Assembly: GCA_035578905.1 (NCBI GenBank)
Contig: JAQJVL010000285.1
Coordinates: forward strand, 284,001 to 348,000
Source of the DNA: Stictocephala bisonia
Taxonomy: Eukaryota; Arthropoda; Insecta; Hemiptera; Membracidae
Reading direction: 5' to 3'
Length of the DNA: 64,000 nt
The translations under genes and the position numbers were made by a program. Position 1 is the stretch's first letter; the number at the start of each line of letters is the position of its first letter. Of the stretch, positions 35,011-46,100 are shown in pieces. A model generated the notes under the pieces. It was not told the origin of the DNA, ran no database searches, and was given only the letters and a program-made list of their open reading frames with translations.

Positions 35011-37427
35011 GAGAGTACCCCAAAACGGGATAGGCGGGCAAAACGGGATAGTAGGGCTAAAACTATTAATAGTGCTGCTATCTCTCGGGAAAGTGGCCAA
35101 ACTGGTTAGTAGCCGCCATGACACCATCTTCAGTTAATTTCCGGTCGTTGCCAATAGAGCTGGTGAAGTTTTAGCTTTTTAAAGTTTTCAAGTGAAATTT
35201 GTACCAGCATTCTAGCATTTTCAACGTCAGAAAAACTGTTTTTGTGCCCGTATGTCCTGTGAAGAAAATCTGGTAAGTAGTGTATTTTATTCCATGCTTT
35301 TTTGCAAACAATTTCGTATATTTAATTCCTGTTTGTAATTAATAGTTGAGGCGTCCGCCATTGTTGTTGTTAAAAGCGTCACGGTCGGTCAAAACGGGAT
35401 ACTTTTCGGGTTCCCAAAACGGGATATGGTTTTGTCCTATCCCGTTTTACCCAACCACTCTAGTAATATTTTACTGTTGAAAATATTATTTTATTTGTCA
35501 GTACTAATCTGAATTGTTGTATAAAGCCTGTTGTTTTATATTAGCCTAGTACAGAAGTTTCAAATCAAACTTGAAATATAAGTCTGTGAATAACAGTTAA
35601 TAGGCCACTTCTTTTGAAAGAAAAGATTTATTTAGGACATAGGCCCGTGTATAAAATGAAAACTGTTAGTTAGAAAGGTTTTAATTTTACAAATAATAAC
35701 ATGCTGGAAAAATATATTCCTCCAATGTTTGTATTCCCTAGACAAAGGGAGAATCTAAGGCTGATGGAAGATACTCCACCTGGCTCTTTTGCAGCCTATC
35801 ACAAGTCAGTCTGGATAAGCAAAGAATCGTTCATTACATGGTTTAAACAATTTGTTGAGCTAGCAAATCCTTCCAAAGATAGACCTGTTCTGCTCTTACT
35901 TGATGGGCACTGTAGTCACACAAAAAGTATTGATCTCATTAACCTTGCAAGACAAAAAAATGTTATTATGTTGACTTTCCCTCCACACACCACCCATCGG
36001 CTTCAGCCCTTAGATGTGACAGTTATGGCTCCACTAAGCACATTCTATGAGCAAGAAGTTCGCAAGTGGTTGTTCAACCATCCTGGAAGAGTTGTAACCA
36101 TTTATGAAGTAGGGAAACTGTTCAACGCAGCGTTCCAAAGAGCAGCTCTTGTCCAAACTGCTGTCAATGGGTTTAGGAAAACAGGTATTTTTCCATACAA
36201 CCCAGATGTTTTTCCTGACCACATATTTGCCCCCTCACTTTCGACAGACCACCCAATGCCTGAAGTTCAGAACAAGACGCCTTCACAACCATTAGGTCTT
36301 CAACAAAACGAAGTCATTTCAAAAGTCCCCTCAACTTCAGTGATCGAATTCAGGACTTTGCAGCCATCTCAGCAATTACACAAACCACCTGGTGATGGTG
36401 TCACCGGTAGTTGCAGCGCGAACCCAGAACCTATCCAACCGACAACTTCGTCTGGAAACAGAGGTCTAGGATTATCCTACTATCGTCCTTCACTTCCATT
36501 TACAATTTCACCAAAAGAAATTTTACCTCTGCCACAAGTGGTAGGACCTAGACCCGAAAAGAAATTGGATAAAGAAGAGGAAAAACGGCAATCATCACAT
36601 CAAGTCCATATAAACTTGAACTGGAGGGAGAGGAGCATGAAAAAAAAGAAAAAGAAAAGGAAAGAATTCAAAAGCTAACAGACAAAGCTGTCAAAAAAAG
36701 TATATTTAAAGCCCCAAGAAAAAAACAAGAAAGTCTTAAAAGAAAGTGTGTCCCTGAACTTGAAAAAAAATCAGACCTGCAGCCTTCGGACCTATTACTT
36801 CTACCAGAAACAAAACAAGGGAACATTAAAAAAGTTAAAAAGGATTCATCAACCGACCTAGGCTGGATGTCATCCTCTTCAGAAGATGAAACTGAAAACG
36901 TTGAATCATACATATTTTGTAACGCTCTTCATCTTGACTCAAAATCTGGAGAAGGCTGGATCCAGTGTTCAAGCTGCCAAGGATGGGCCCACGAAGCGTG
37001 CGCCAAAGCAGAAGAGGAAGATGACTCATTTTTGTGTGACTTTTATATTGCAATAAGGTAGATTTTTAATGTCATTTTGTCTGTGTTTTAAATAAAGTAG
37101 GTCATTAAAACTACCTTTTTTCACAATAAAGTTTTATACAGTTTATATTGTGTTTCTTAATTTCCAATGCAATTAATTTATGTATAAAAATAACAGTAAA
37201 AATCCTATCCCGTTTTACCCAACCATGGTTGGGTAAAACGGGATAGTGTAAGATATTGTAAAAACGAAATTTTTCATTATATAACATAAATACAAAATTA
37301 AGAAAAAAATAAATGTTATAGTTTAAAGTATTTACTTTCCAATGATATTTACCTTTAAAATTTAATTTTAACACAAATGAAAACATACACAAAAATAGAC
37401 TAGGTATCCCGTTTTGGGGTACTCTCA
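35011..37427 (+). mobile_element. Pogo/Tigger-like DNA transposon, 2.4 kb, intact ends
   Basis: The ends are perfect 22-bp inverted repeats: left begins GAGAGTACCCCAAAACGGGA (35011), right ends with its complement at 37427. The word AAAACGGGATA is repeated near both ends in both orientations (35023, 35038, 35391, 35414, the reverse form near 35438 and 37204, and again at 37230 and 37406), as expected of subterminal transposase-binding sites. Inside is a plus-strand transposase pseudogene (35701-37061). The flanking duplication, TA for this superfamily, is not evident. The ends remain recognisable, so it could have been moved by a related transposase elsewhere. Confidence 0.85.
35701..37061 (+). 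pseudogene. Pogo-like DDE transposase with C-terminal PHD finger, truncated and frameshifted
   Basis: The first frame (35701-36678) encodes the second half of a DDE_1 nuclease domain. PPMFVFPRQR lies near residues 7-16. The second catalytic aspartate is in LLLDGHCSH (D68) and the third in HRLQPLDV (D105), 36 residues apart. GFRKTGIFPYNPDVF is the family C-terminal box, followed by a proline/serine-rich linker. The N-terminal DNA-binding helix-turn-helix domains and the first catalytic aspartate are missing; upstream of 35674 there is a stop and no homologous coding sequence. A one-base frameshift around 36575-36595, in an A-rich run, moves the rest into another frame. That frame runs through a lysine-rich linker to a PHD-like finger (GEGWIQCSSCQGWAHEACA) with two metal ligands changed: CIFC-type to YIFC and CDFC to CDFY. 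Not functional as it stands. Confidence 0.9.
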
Positions 37428-38371
37428 TGTTTTTGAGTCATGTTCATGTTTTTAGTATCAGCTATTAGAAATACATTATTGAAATTTCTAAATTTACTTT
37501 TATGAGGAAAAGGAGACTTTGAAGGACTGTTTCTAACCATTAGACATGTAATTTTGAGAAACCCTTCCTTGGTGGGTCTGTACGATGCAAGAGATAACTC
37601 CCCTCCGAATTTTATCAAAATCTGTTGGATTCGTAGATTTCATGATGAGAGAGTACAGTTTTTTTATTACTATTGTATTATATTACTAAAATTATATACT
37701 TTAAAGAACGATTTATAAAGAAAGAGTTACATTCCTTAAAAGTAATATCCAAAACTGTCAGAGTGAAGATTACACCATTTGCTGGAGTTATTGGTCACAG
37801 AAGTCCTGTCTCTCTCCGAAGAGAAGTATAAATCATTGTTGATCTCCCTGGGAGTTGTCCCATTCCAAGCAGTCGCGTCTCCCTTGATACTACTTGTGAT
37901 TGTATCAGCGCCAGACAGCTATGGGTGTTTCCTAGCCTAGGTATTAATCTTAGTGCCGAGCCTGGTTACTAATAGTGCCCACTCAGATATCACGAGGTGG
38001 CCATCTGTTACACAGTCCCAGCCTAACCTAACTTATGTGACATCATTAAGATACCTGGTGCTGATAAAACGTGATTGAGTTTGATTGAGTTGGCTTTGTT
38101 TTAGTTATATTACTGATTACCAACGAGTCACTTGATTGACTTTTATACTCTAAACCTCGATGGACAAAATTACTTGGGATTCTGAACACTCACTAATTCT
38201 TCCTTCAGGAGAATGTTTCCATCCAGAAAACCTAATTATGTTTGTACATTATTCTCGTCGGCTTTTACTGACCAAATTTAGTCTATATAAACCTAAGTTC
38301 ACCAACAAAAAACATGTTTTATGTAGATTTTCAGCTATTAACAGTATCACAGCCTATCCCTCCACGACAAC
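37428..38371. other. Intergenic DNA, possible old transposon remnants
   Basis: Around 37560-37650 the text GAGATAACTCCCCTCCGAAT and TTTTATCAAAATCTGTTGG reads like the interior of insect transposons, but no ends are seen. The 85-codon frame at 38160-38417 ends in STTTVRNVGFYFNDSV, weakly like the C-terminal part of a CR1-type RT; not enough to call. Confidence 0.3.
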
Positions 38372-38533
38372 TGTCAGAAACGTGGGTTTCTATTTCAATG
38401 ATTCGGTTATTCAGTAACACTTGAAGTGTCATTTTATAAGTGAAGACGTATTATATTGTACCATAAGTTGCTTTTGGTAAAATATTGACTATTTTTTTTA
38501 TTTGTTTCACAGTTAAATACGTGAAACTTTAAA
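38372..38533. repeat. Dispersed repeat E, copy 2 (interrupted)
   Basis: Matches 30105-30270: GGGTTTCTATTTCAATGATT, TAACACTTGAAGTGTCAT, ACCATAAGTTGCTTTTGG, CAGTTAAATACGTGAAACTT. Homology stops at TTTAAA (38528-38533), the left junction of the fold-back element. Confidence 0.7.
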
Positions 38534-39410
38534 TGGGGATCGGACGTTTGGCACACATTTTTGGACCTTCTGCCCATGGCAGTTTTGGCACAATCATTAG
38601 AGCGGAATAAGTAGGGTCAACTCGCCTGCTTGGAAAAGGCAGGATTGGCACAGTTGCTCGACCAGGTAGACGCCATCGAACGAGGGAAAACGGGAATTGT
38701 ATTATTCCCGTCAACTCTGCGTGGCAGTCATTTGCCCGTGATATAACAAATTTTTAAATTTAAACCTCACTAGGTTAGGTTAGGTTAGGTTAGTTTAGGT
38801 TAGGTTAGGTTAGGTTAGGTTAGGTTAGATCATGATCTATTTGGGTAGCATCCGTGTTCCAATTGGGTAGCATCCGTGATCTACTTGGGTAGCAGCCGTG
38901 ATCTACTCGGGTAGCATCCGTGATCTACCTGGGTAGCAGCTGTGATCTACCGCAGGTTAGGTTAGGTTAGGTTAGGTTAGATTAGGTTAGGTTAGGTTAG
39001 GTTAGGTTAGGTTAGGTTAGGTTAGATCATGATCTATTTGGGTAGCATCCGTGTTCCAATTGGATAGCATCCGTGATCTACTTGGGTAGCAGCCGTGATC
39101 TACTCGGGTAGCATCCGTGATCTACCTGGGTAGCAGCTGTGATCTACCGCAGGTTAGGTTAGGTTAGGTTAGGTTAGGTTAGGTTAGTTGCTTACTTCAA
39201 TAAGCACCACAGCAGGGAATTTGCGGGGGCAAAAAAGTTCCCATTTTCCCGCATTCTGGCCACCTGGCTGCTACTACCTGGCCGGGCGGTGTGTGCCAAT
39301 CGTGCCTTTCTGAAACTTACAGGTTGACCCTTCTTAATCCCCTCTAATGACTGTGCCAAACTTGCCATTCCAAATCGGCCAAAAATGTGTGCCAAACGTT
39401 CTACGGCCCT
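38533..39410. mobile_element. Long-armed fold-back element carrying telomeric repeats
   Basis: About 190-bp inverted arms: left 38533-38725, right 39222-39410. Matching words include CGTTTGGCACACATTTTTGG, GTTTGGCACA with TCATTAGAG, AAGNAGGGTCAAC and GATTGGCACA. Identity is about 70-75% by eye. Both ends abut TTTAAA (38528-38533 and 39410-39415), consistent with a TTAA or TTTAAA target duplication. The loop holds three (TTAGG)n blocks separated by two 125-bp spacers. No coding capacity. TTAA targeting recalls piggyBac, but the ends (AGGGCC/ATGGGG) do not start with CCC, so no family is assigned. Confidence 0.75.
38771..39187 (+). repeat. Interstitial telomere-like (TTAGG)n blocks alternating with a 22-bp minisatellite
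   Basis: (TTAGG)n blocks lie at 38771-38828, 38954-39025 and 39151-39187, G-rich strand on plus, with only a TTAGT and an ATTAGG variant. Between them are two 125-bp spacers (38829-38953 and 39026-39150), nearly identical to each other. Each is built of 22-bp units of the type TGATCTACTTGGGTAGCAGC. The arthropod telomere motif is TTAGG; here it lies inside a fold-back element and not at a chromosome end. Confidence 0.95.
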
Positions 39411-40527
39411 TTAAATTTCATTTTACGTACATTTAACATTGCTTTAAGGGATGATAGATTCATACTGCCTGGAAGTCACCGGAATGTCTTATCACTAAGC
39501 GTCCCTGTGATGTTCGGGTTCAAATTAAGTAACCACTCCTTCTTCCTGCCATTTACACCTGACATTTCCTATCTCGTGTGAAGACAGGCCTCAATTACAA
39601 CCACCCAACGGAGGCTAGCGTGCATTTCGTCGGTGGTTTTCTCCCAGGCGTGCGGGAATCCCTACTATTTACAGCTCATTACATAGTATTTACCGGTTAC
39701 GACTCATATGAAGGCTGTAATATTATTTTAAAGGCCTATAAAACGCAATACTGGGAGATAAAGCCGGTGGAACGACTAGGGCGTACAATGCCGCCACTTC
39801 ATGACACGTTATGGCCGCTGCTAGTTCTTTTGATGTAGCCTCTGATGTGGGTCTTTTATTAAACTCGTAAAACTGATCAATCGTAATGTCCTTCTTGCTT
39901 TCGGTTATATTGGTACAGTCTAACGAGGGAAGGCTGGAATTAAACCAGAGTGTAAACTTAACAGCTGGCTCGTATAAGCATCATTCTTTTATTGTTTTAT
40001 GAAGTGAAAATAAAAAAAGGGTTAGTTTTACAATTTTAATTGAATTTTAGTAGATAATATGATGAAATTAGAAGTTTTTACGATAAAAGCGTTTTATATA
40101 TTAAGTAATATATATACTACCTCGGTTTACAGCCTAAAATGTTATTTCGTCTGCTCGTATGTATATTTACTCCAGACCTTATCTACCTTGGCTTAAGCCA
40201 AGAAGTTTATTTTCTTCAGCTTCCTGAATATTTCCCTGACTTACTTAGAAGAATCGGAAAATCCCTCTCGTTAAGTTTAATTCAACTGAATTCCTGTATG
40301 TTTCACTCTAAAACCTGTAGAAAGCTATTTGGTAAATTTATTTTAGTCTTGTATTTCTCACCAAGAGAAGGGATTATTTTTAAACATCCTTAGTTGGGCA
40401 CAATTTAAGAATCGGTACAATCACTGGTACTGTAATTTTTACCACTAATATATCGCTTTCAGCACGATTAAATTTCTGTTCAGTACTTGTCTGGAGTGGC
40501 CTCTTACTAGTTATTACATTTTGGTGA
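39411..40527. other. Intergenic DNA
   Basis: 39420-39850 is moderately GC-rich with open frames of up to 86 codons (39578-39838) that show no motif. 39850-40527 is AT-rich. Possible regulatory DNA; nothing certain. Confidence 0.3.
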
Positions 40528-40574
40528 CCCAATAAACGTATCCATCCAACGGAGGAATGGATATGTTTATTGGG
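40528..40574. repeat. Strong inverted repeat (hairpin)
   Basis: CCCAATAAACGTATCCATCC (40528-40547) pairs with GGAATGGATATGTTTATTGG (ending 40573) with one mismatch, one bulge and a 6-nt loop. It could be a remnant of a small fold-back element or a cruciform-forming site. Confidence 0.7.
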
Positions 40575-40828
40575 CCTCTGAAAATTACTTCAAGTTATTT
40601 GAGGATTTTTATATTTTGTTCGCTTCCATTCAGAGTGGTTTTCATCGTTATTTATTTAAGTTTATCGATATAAAAAATAGTTTTTTAAAATACAAATTAA
40701 TCTATTTTCTATAGTTCAGTTTGTTGAAAGGAAGGGACAGTTCTGATGTAATTCATAGATTGCACTTAAACCTTAGGTTTATAGTTCTACCCTGTTAACT
40801 ACAAAAATGGAATACCTATTCCAACCTA

Positions 40829-42585
40829 AGTATGACTCCACTCCCATGTGAAGACAGAGGTCGGTAAACCACCATTTCTCCAGTTGAGTATGACTTCACT
40901 CCCATTTGAAGACAAAGGTCGGTAAACCACCATATCTCCAGTTGTGTATGACTTCACTCCCACGTGATGACAGAGGTCGGTAAACCACTATATCTCCAGT
41001 TGAGTATGACTTCACTCCCATGTGAAGACAAAGGTCGGTAAACCACCATTTCTCCAGTTGAGTATGACTTCACTCCCATGTGAAGACAAAGGTCGGTAAA
41101 CCACCATATCTCCAGTTGAGTATGACTTCACTCCCATGTGAAGGCAGAGGTCGGTAAACCACCATTATATCCAGTTGAGTATAACTTCACTCCCATGTGA
41201 AGACAGAGGTCGGTAAACCACCATATCTCCAGTTGAGTATGACTTCACTCCCATGTGAAGACAAAGGTCGGTAAACCACCATATCTCCAGTTGAGTATGA
41301 CTTCACTCCCATGTGAAGACAGAGGTCAGTAAACCACCATATCTCCAGTTGTGTATGACTTCACTCCCACGTGATGACAGAGGTCGGTAAACCACTATAT
41401 CTCCAGTTGAGTATGACTTCACTCCCATGTGAAGACAAAGGTCGGTAAACCACCATTTCTCCAGTTGAGTATGACTTCACTCCCATGTGAAGACAGAGGT
41501 CGGTAAACCACCATATCTCCAGTTGAGTATGACTTCACTCCCATGTGCAGACAAAGGTCGGTAAACCACCATATCTCCAGTTGAGTATGACTTCACTCCA
41601 ATGTGAAGACAGAGGTCGGTAAACCACCATTATATCCAGTTGAGTATGACTTCACTCCCATGTGAAGACAGAGGTCGGTAAACCACCATTATATCCAGTT
41701 GAGTATAACTTCACTCCCATGTGCATACAGAGGTTGGTAAACCACCATTATATCCAGTTGAGTATGACTTCACTCCCATGTGAAGACAGAGGTCGGTAAA
41801 CCACCATATCTCCAGTTGAGTATGACTTCACTCCCATGTGAAGACAAAGGTCGGTAAACCACCATATCTCCAGTTGAGTATGACTTCACTCCCATGTGAA
41901 GGCAGAGGTCGGTAAACCACCATTATATCCAGTTGAGTATGACTTCACTCCAATGTGAAGACAGAGGTCGGTAAACCACCATTATATCCAGTTGAGTATA
42001 ACTTCACTCCCATGTGCATACAGAGGTTGGTAAACCACCATTATATCCAGTTGAGTATGACTTCACTCCCATGTGAAGACAGAGGTCGGTAAACCACCAT
42101 TATATCCAGTTGAGTACGACTTCACTCCCATGTGCAGACAGAGGTCGGTAAACCACCATTATGTCCAGTTGAGTATGACTTCACTCCCATGTGAAGACAG
42201 AGGTCGGTAAACCACCATTATGTCCAGTTGAGTATGACTTCACTCCCATGTGAAGACAGAGGTCGGTAAACCACCATTATATCCTGTTGAGTATGACTTC
42301 ACTCCCATGTGAAGACAGAGGTCGGTAAACCACCATTATATCCAGTTGAGTACGACTTCACTCCCATGTGCAGACAGAGGTCGGTAAACCACCATTATGT
42401 CCAGTTGAGTATGACTTCACTCCCATGTGAAGACAGAGGTCGGTAAACCACCATTATGTCCAGTTGAGTATGACTTCACTCCCATGTGAAGACAGAGGTC
42501 GGTAAACCACCATTATATCCTGTTGAGTATGACTTCACTCCCATGTGAAGACAGAGGTCGGTAAACCACCATTATATCGTGTTGA
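40829..42585. repeat. 58/59-bp minisatellite, about 30 copies
   Basis: Unit AGTTGAGTATGACTTCACTC, CCATGTGAAGACAGAGGTCG, GTAAACCACCATATCTCC (58 bp) or ...CCATTATATCC (59 bp). The left half is rich in the 58-bp CATATCTCC form and the right half in the 59-bp CATTATATCC/CATTATGTCC forms. Multi-unit blocks repeat, for example a block of about 235 bp at 42050-42285 recurs at about 42285-42520. Confidence 0.95.
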
Positions 42586-44799
42586 TGCAGACTCCTCGTG
42601 TAATTAGGATTGTCGGTTTTGCATGTTTATTGTACTCGTGACTTTAGATTCGTGCTTCCCTACCAGTTTCTCCATATTTGACTCAACCTTCTTATTACCG
42701 TACTTACGTATTTGCGTGATATTCATTTCAGGCCTTGCAGCGTGAAGCTCATAAATTAGTCCGTTTTCTTCAAGCATATTGGCGTCATTTACAGTTTTTT
42801 TTTCAATTTATTTTATATGCAAATACTTACATGTTCCTTTTAAGCAGTTTTTTTTACGTTAGTTATTTGTCAATTATACCTTGCATATATAAATACAAAA
42901 TATATTTAGAGTACTCGTTATTTTGAATGAATGAAAGCTTCAGTATCGTCACTTTTAAATTTATTATTAATATCAAAATACAGTTTAACGCTTTTGCTTC
43001 CAAATATACATAAATGATATTTTACTTATGCTTCTTTCATCACATGTCGTCCCATTTGTCAGTCATGTACGATGGGTGGGTGGGGGCGTAGTTTTAGTAT
43101 CAGTTCATGTCTAAGAAGTGAATGGGTGACATATTATAATCACCCATCGACCTGATTATGTCCATAAATATACATCCTATAATATTACCCTGTATATTAC
43201 CCTATAGTATCAATGACTGTACTCTTCTCCTATTCACCCTACATGCGTTTCTTGGGGTTCCACCAAATCTTCCTGTATATCTTATACTATTGTCATTTTT
43301 CTTATGATTTAGGGTAATATCGATCAATTTAGGAATCGTCTTATATATTCTTTTCACAGTGGATACAATTTTTCAGTGCAGGAGTTAAGATTAAGAGCCT
43401 CAACTGTGTCTTCTTTTTACTTTCTCCCGTACGCGTTAGCATAGAGGAAGTATTGTGATCGTCCAAAAAATCTTTTTTACAATTTGGTCTAAAAATCCGT
43501 TTTAGGGTCCACTGAACACAAATAAGGGTTTTTCGAAACAATTTTTGGTGGCTGTCGGTATGTGTGTATGTGCGGTTCGCTGGAGACCAAACGGATTGAT
43601 AATTTTTTATAAAATTTTGTATGTGGGTGTATTTAGCCAATATCTTCAGACTATTTTTTTTTTTACTTTTTTGAAATTTTGTTTATTTGTATGGGCTAAA
43701 ACATAAATAATTAGAATTTTTTCAAAAATAACCCTAACGATTTTGATCACATTTTCAGAAAAGATTTGAATTATAAATTAAAACATTTTAGTAAAAACCG
43801 CATGTCTCTAACTTGACTAGTTTTTTAGTTATGGAAAAAAACATATTTGGGAATCAACCTGGTAATTTTCAGTTTTGATTTTTAGTGTTTAATGTGACGG
43901 AAAACTTTTTGCCAATTCTTTGAAACCATTTATTTTTATTACTATTCAGTTTATCATTGTATATTCCCACTGCCCTTTCAGCTTGACCAATTGACATCGG
44001 GTAGTGTTTTATTTGAAGTACCTCATACCACTTGCAAAGTGTTGCAAGTTTTTTAAACAGAGTTCTGTAGACACATCTTACAGGATCAGGAACACGTGCC
44101 TGAAAATAGATAATTAAGGTCCCTTCATGTACGTTTAGTTGCTATTCAATAAAACCATCTCAATATTTTGAAAAATAGTTTCGTACATATATAAAATATA
44201 TTTTACTATAATATAACAAACTGCAACTGTATCTCATACGCGATCTAGTATACAGGATAGTCAACAGTTCTGATCAGGCTTTACTATTTTGTAAGTACTT
44301 GGTATAAGCCTCTATTAACCTCGTTATGTCAATTATTATTCCTGGTTACCAAACTGTCCCCTAGGCTCGAGAACTTATTCTCCAAGGTGACCCTTATGAA
44401 TGTTGCCCAAAATGTCCTTACTAACCTCCTGGGGATTGTAAATACGAGTTCTCTTTAGAATCAGCCCCTGCAGGCAACTAGGTTTCCGCTTCCTTGTCAT
44501 AAATATAAGATATTTTCAAAAAGTTCGAGGAAGATATCAGGCTTGTAACCAACGGTGGGTGGAGGGGTTTAGGGGGTCAGAAGCTCCCGAAATGTTAAGG
44601 AAAAAATATAGTCACACAAAAAATATTGTCCGGTCAGTCTCACCATATTGGGTGAGCCTCTACATAAGGGAGATATTTTCTACAAACAACTTACTTCATT
44701 TAAAATATCAGTTTCGTTCTTTTCAAACTACTTTATTGTATTTACTCTGGATAATTTTCCAGTCACAAAAAAGTTAACTGCCTCATGGCGAGTTAATTG
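42586..44799. other. AT-rich intergenic DNA with transposon-like text
   Basis: Around 43560-43660 the series GTATGTGTGTATGTGCGG, CAAACGGATTGATAA and AAAATTTTGTATGTGGGTGT resembles transposon interiors widespread in insects. No ends are found. The rest is AT-rich without features. Confidence 0.3.
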
Positions 44800-46100
44800 T
44801 GATGCCAAAGTGCCTTCTCATGCGTTGTAATCTTAGGGAAACTTGGTGGTTTGTCTCCCATCTACAGGTGGCAGTACTACAAACTTGTTCAACTGAGTGT
44901 AGTGGAGATACTCGTAAAGTCTACTACTACCATCGTGGCACAACAATCTGTAGGTTCGCTGAGTACTAGTGCGGTGTTATTGTCTCGTACGATATTCTCC
45001 ATTCCGGTTTTACCCTTCCTCTCAAAGATATCGGCATTCTCTGTGACTCCATTATCGTAAATAGTTTTGCATCCTTTTTTAGTTTAAATCAGTAAGATTC
45101 TTATATTTTTCTAGGCGATGGGCACTTAGAGAACTTCGATTTATTTACTTATTTGAAATTTCATGCATGAAATATATTCATCGATTTGCTTGATGACTTC
45201 CAATGCAGCTTAAATGTACTCTTTGGACTTCAATAATAAACTGTTGTTCTTTGTGAAAACCTCTCCTTTTCCAAGAGTGCATCACTTTTTCAAATAACGT
45301 TCAACACGACACTCTCAGATCTTTAAGTATTTCATACTTCGATTTGTGTAATGTTTAATCCAAATGACCTGTTACAACCCTATAAACTTCAATCCCAGTT
45401 TATTTTAAGCCTGAGTAAAGTTCTTTCAATCCCGCAGTCGAATATATACTATACTAGTTACTTACATTGCCATGTTTTACTATATTTTCTAATATACTTA
45501 AATCATTTACATTAATTTCTAGAACAAAACTTCTCTAGAATGAACTCTGACTTCCTTTGAAGAATCTTGCAAAATATATGAAAATGTCCCTTCTTTTTAC
45601 ATTAAGACAAAGTTTATCTAAGGCTGAAAAAATATTGACACGACAGTATGAGCATGTTTTAACAGAATTATTGTATTTTTGTTAGCATTCATCTTCATCT
45701 CATAAATCGTTAAATTTGGTGGTCAACAACGACATTTCCACTCAACCAAATTTTCGTGTTCTTTTGTTTCATCCATTAGCAAACTTTGCTGTTCTTTGAT
45801 AGACTCTGCTCGTCATACGATATGGATCAAATCATCCAATTGTCCAGAAACTGCATGATTGACATTTTCCCGCTTTATGTACTTGTCAGTAGTTTCAGCA
45901 CAGCCATTTCATCAAAGTTCTTCGTACTTTTGCAGTTTTAACATTTAAAGTCACGTTTTCTGACACTTTATATAAATCACTAAAGTAAACAGTACGTGAT
46001 TTCTTCTGGTTCCTGGTTGCCTATATTGAAAAATAATTTAGTACCAATTTGTTTCACCGTAGCTCTTCGGGGGGTCATTATTTTCTTTGTTGTAAAATAC
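44800..46100 (-). pseudogene. Possible decayed coding region (unidentified)
   Basis: Minus-strand frames show several short protein-like stretches broken by stops and shifts. One is about 60 residues ending near 44890 and beginning near 45080 (includes NADIFERKGKTGMENIVRDN and TALVLSEPTDCCATMVVVDF). Others lie near 45960-46090 (TPRRATVKQIGTKLFFNIGN) and 45800-45900 (MSIMQFLDNW, SYDEQSLSKNSK). The second set recalls the coiled-coil part of a LINE ORF1. I do not recognise the first. It could be an old retrotransposon ORF1, a processed pseudogene, or chance. Confidence 0.25.

Noticed and set aside
35701..36678. Domesticated host gene derived from a pogo transposase
   Set aside because: It lies between intact 22-bp transposon ends, lacks the DNA-binding half and first catalytic Asp, and is separated from its PHD finger by a frameshift; no sign of constraint.
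38771..39187. Chromosome-end telomere
   Set aside because: The TTAGG blocks are short, interrupted by spacers, enclosed by inverted arms and followed by 25 kb of ordinary sequence.
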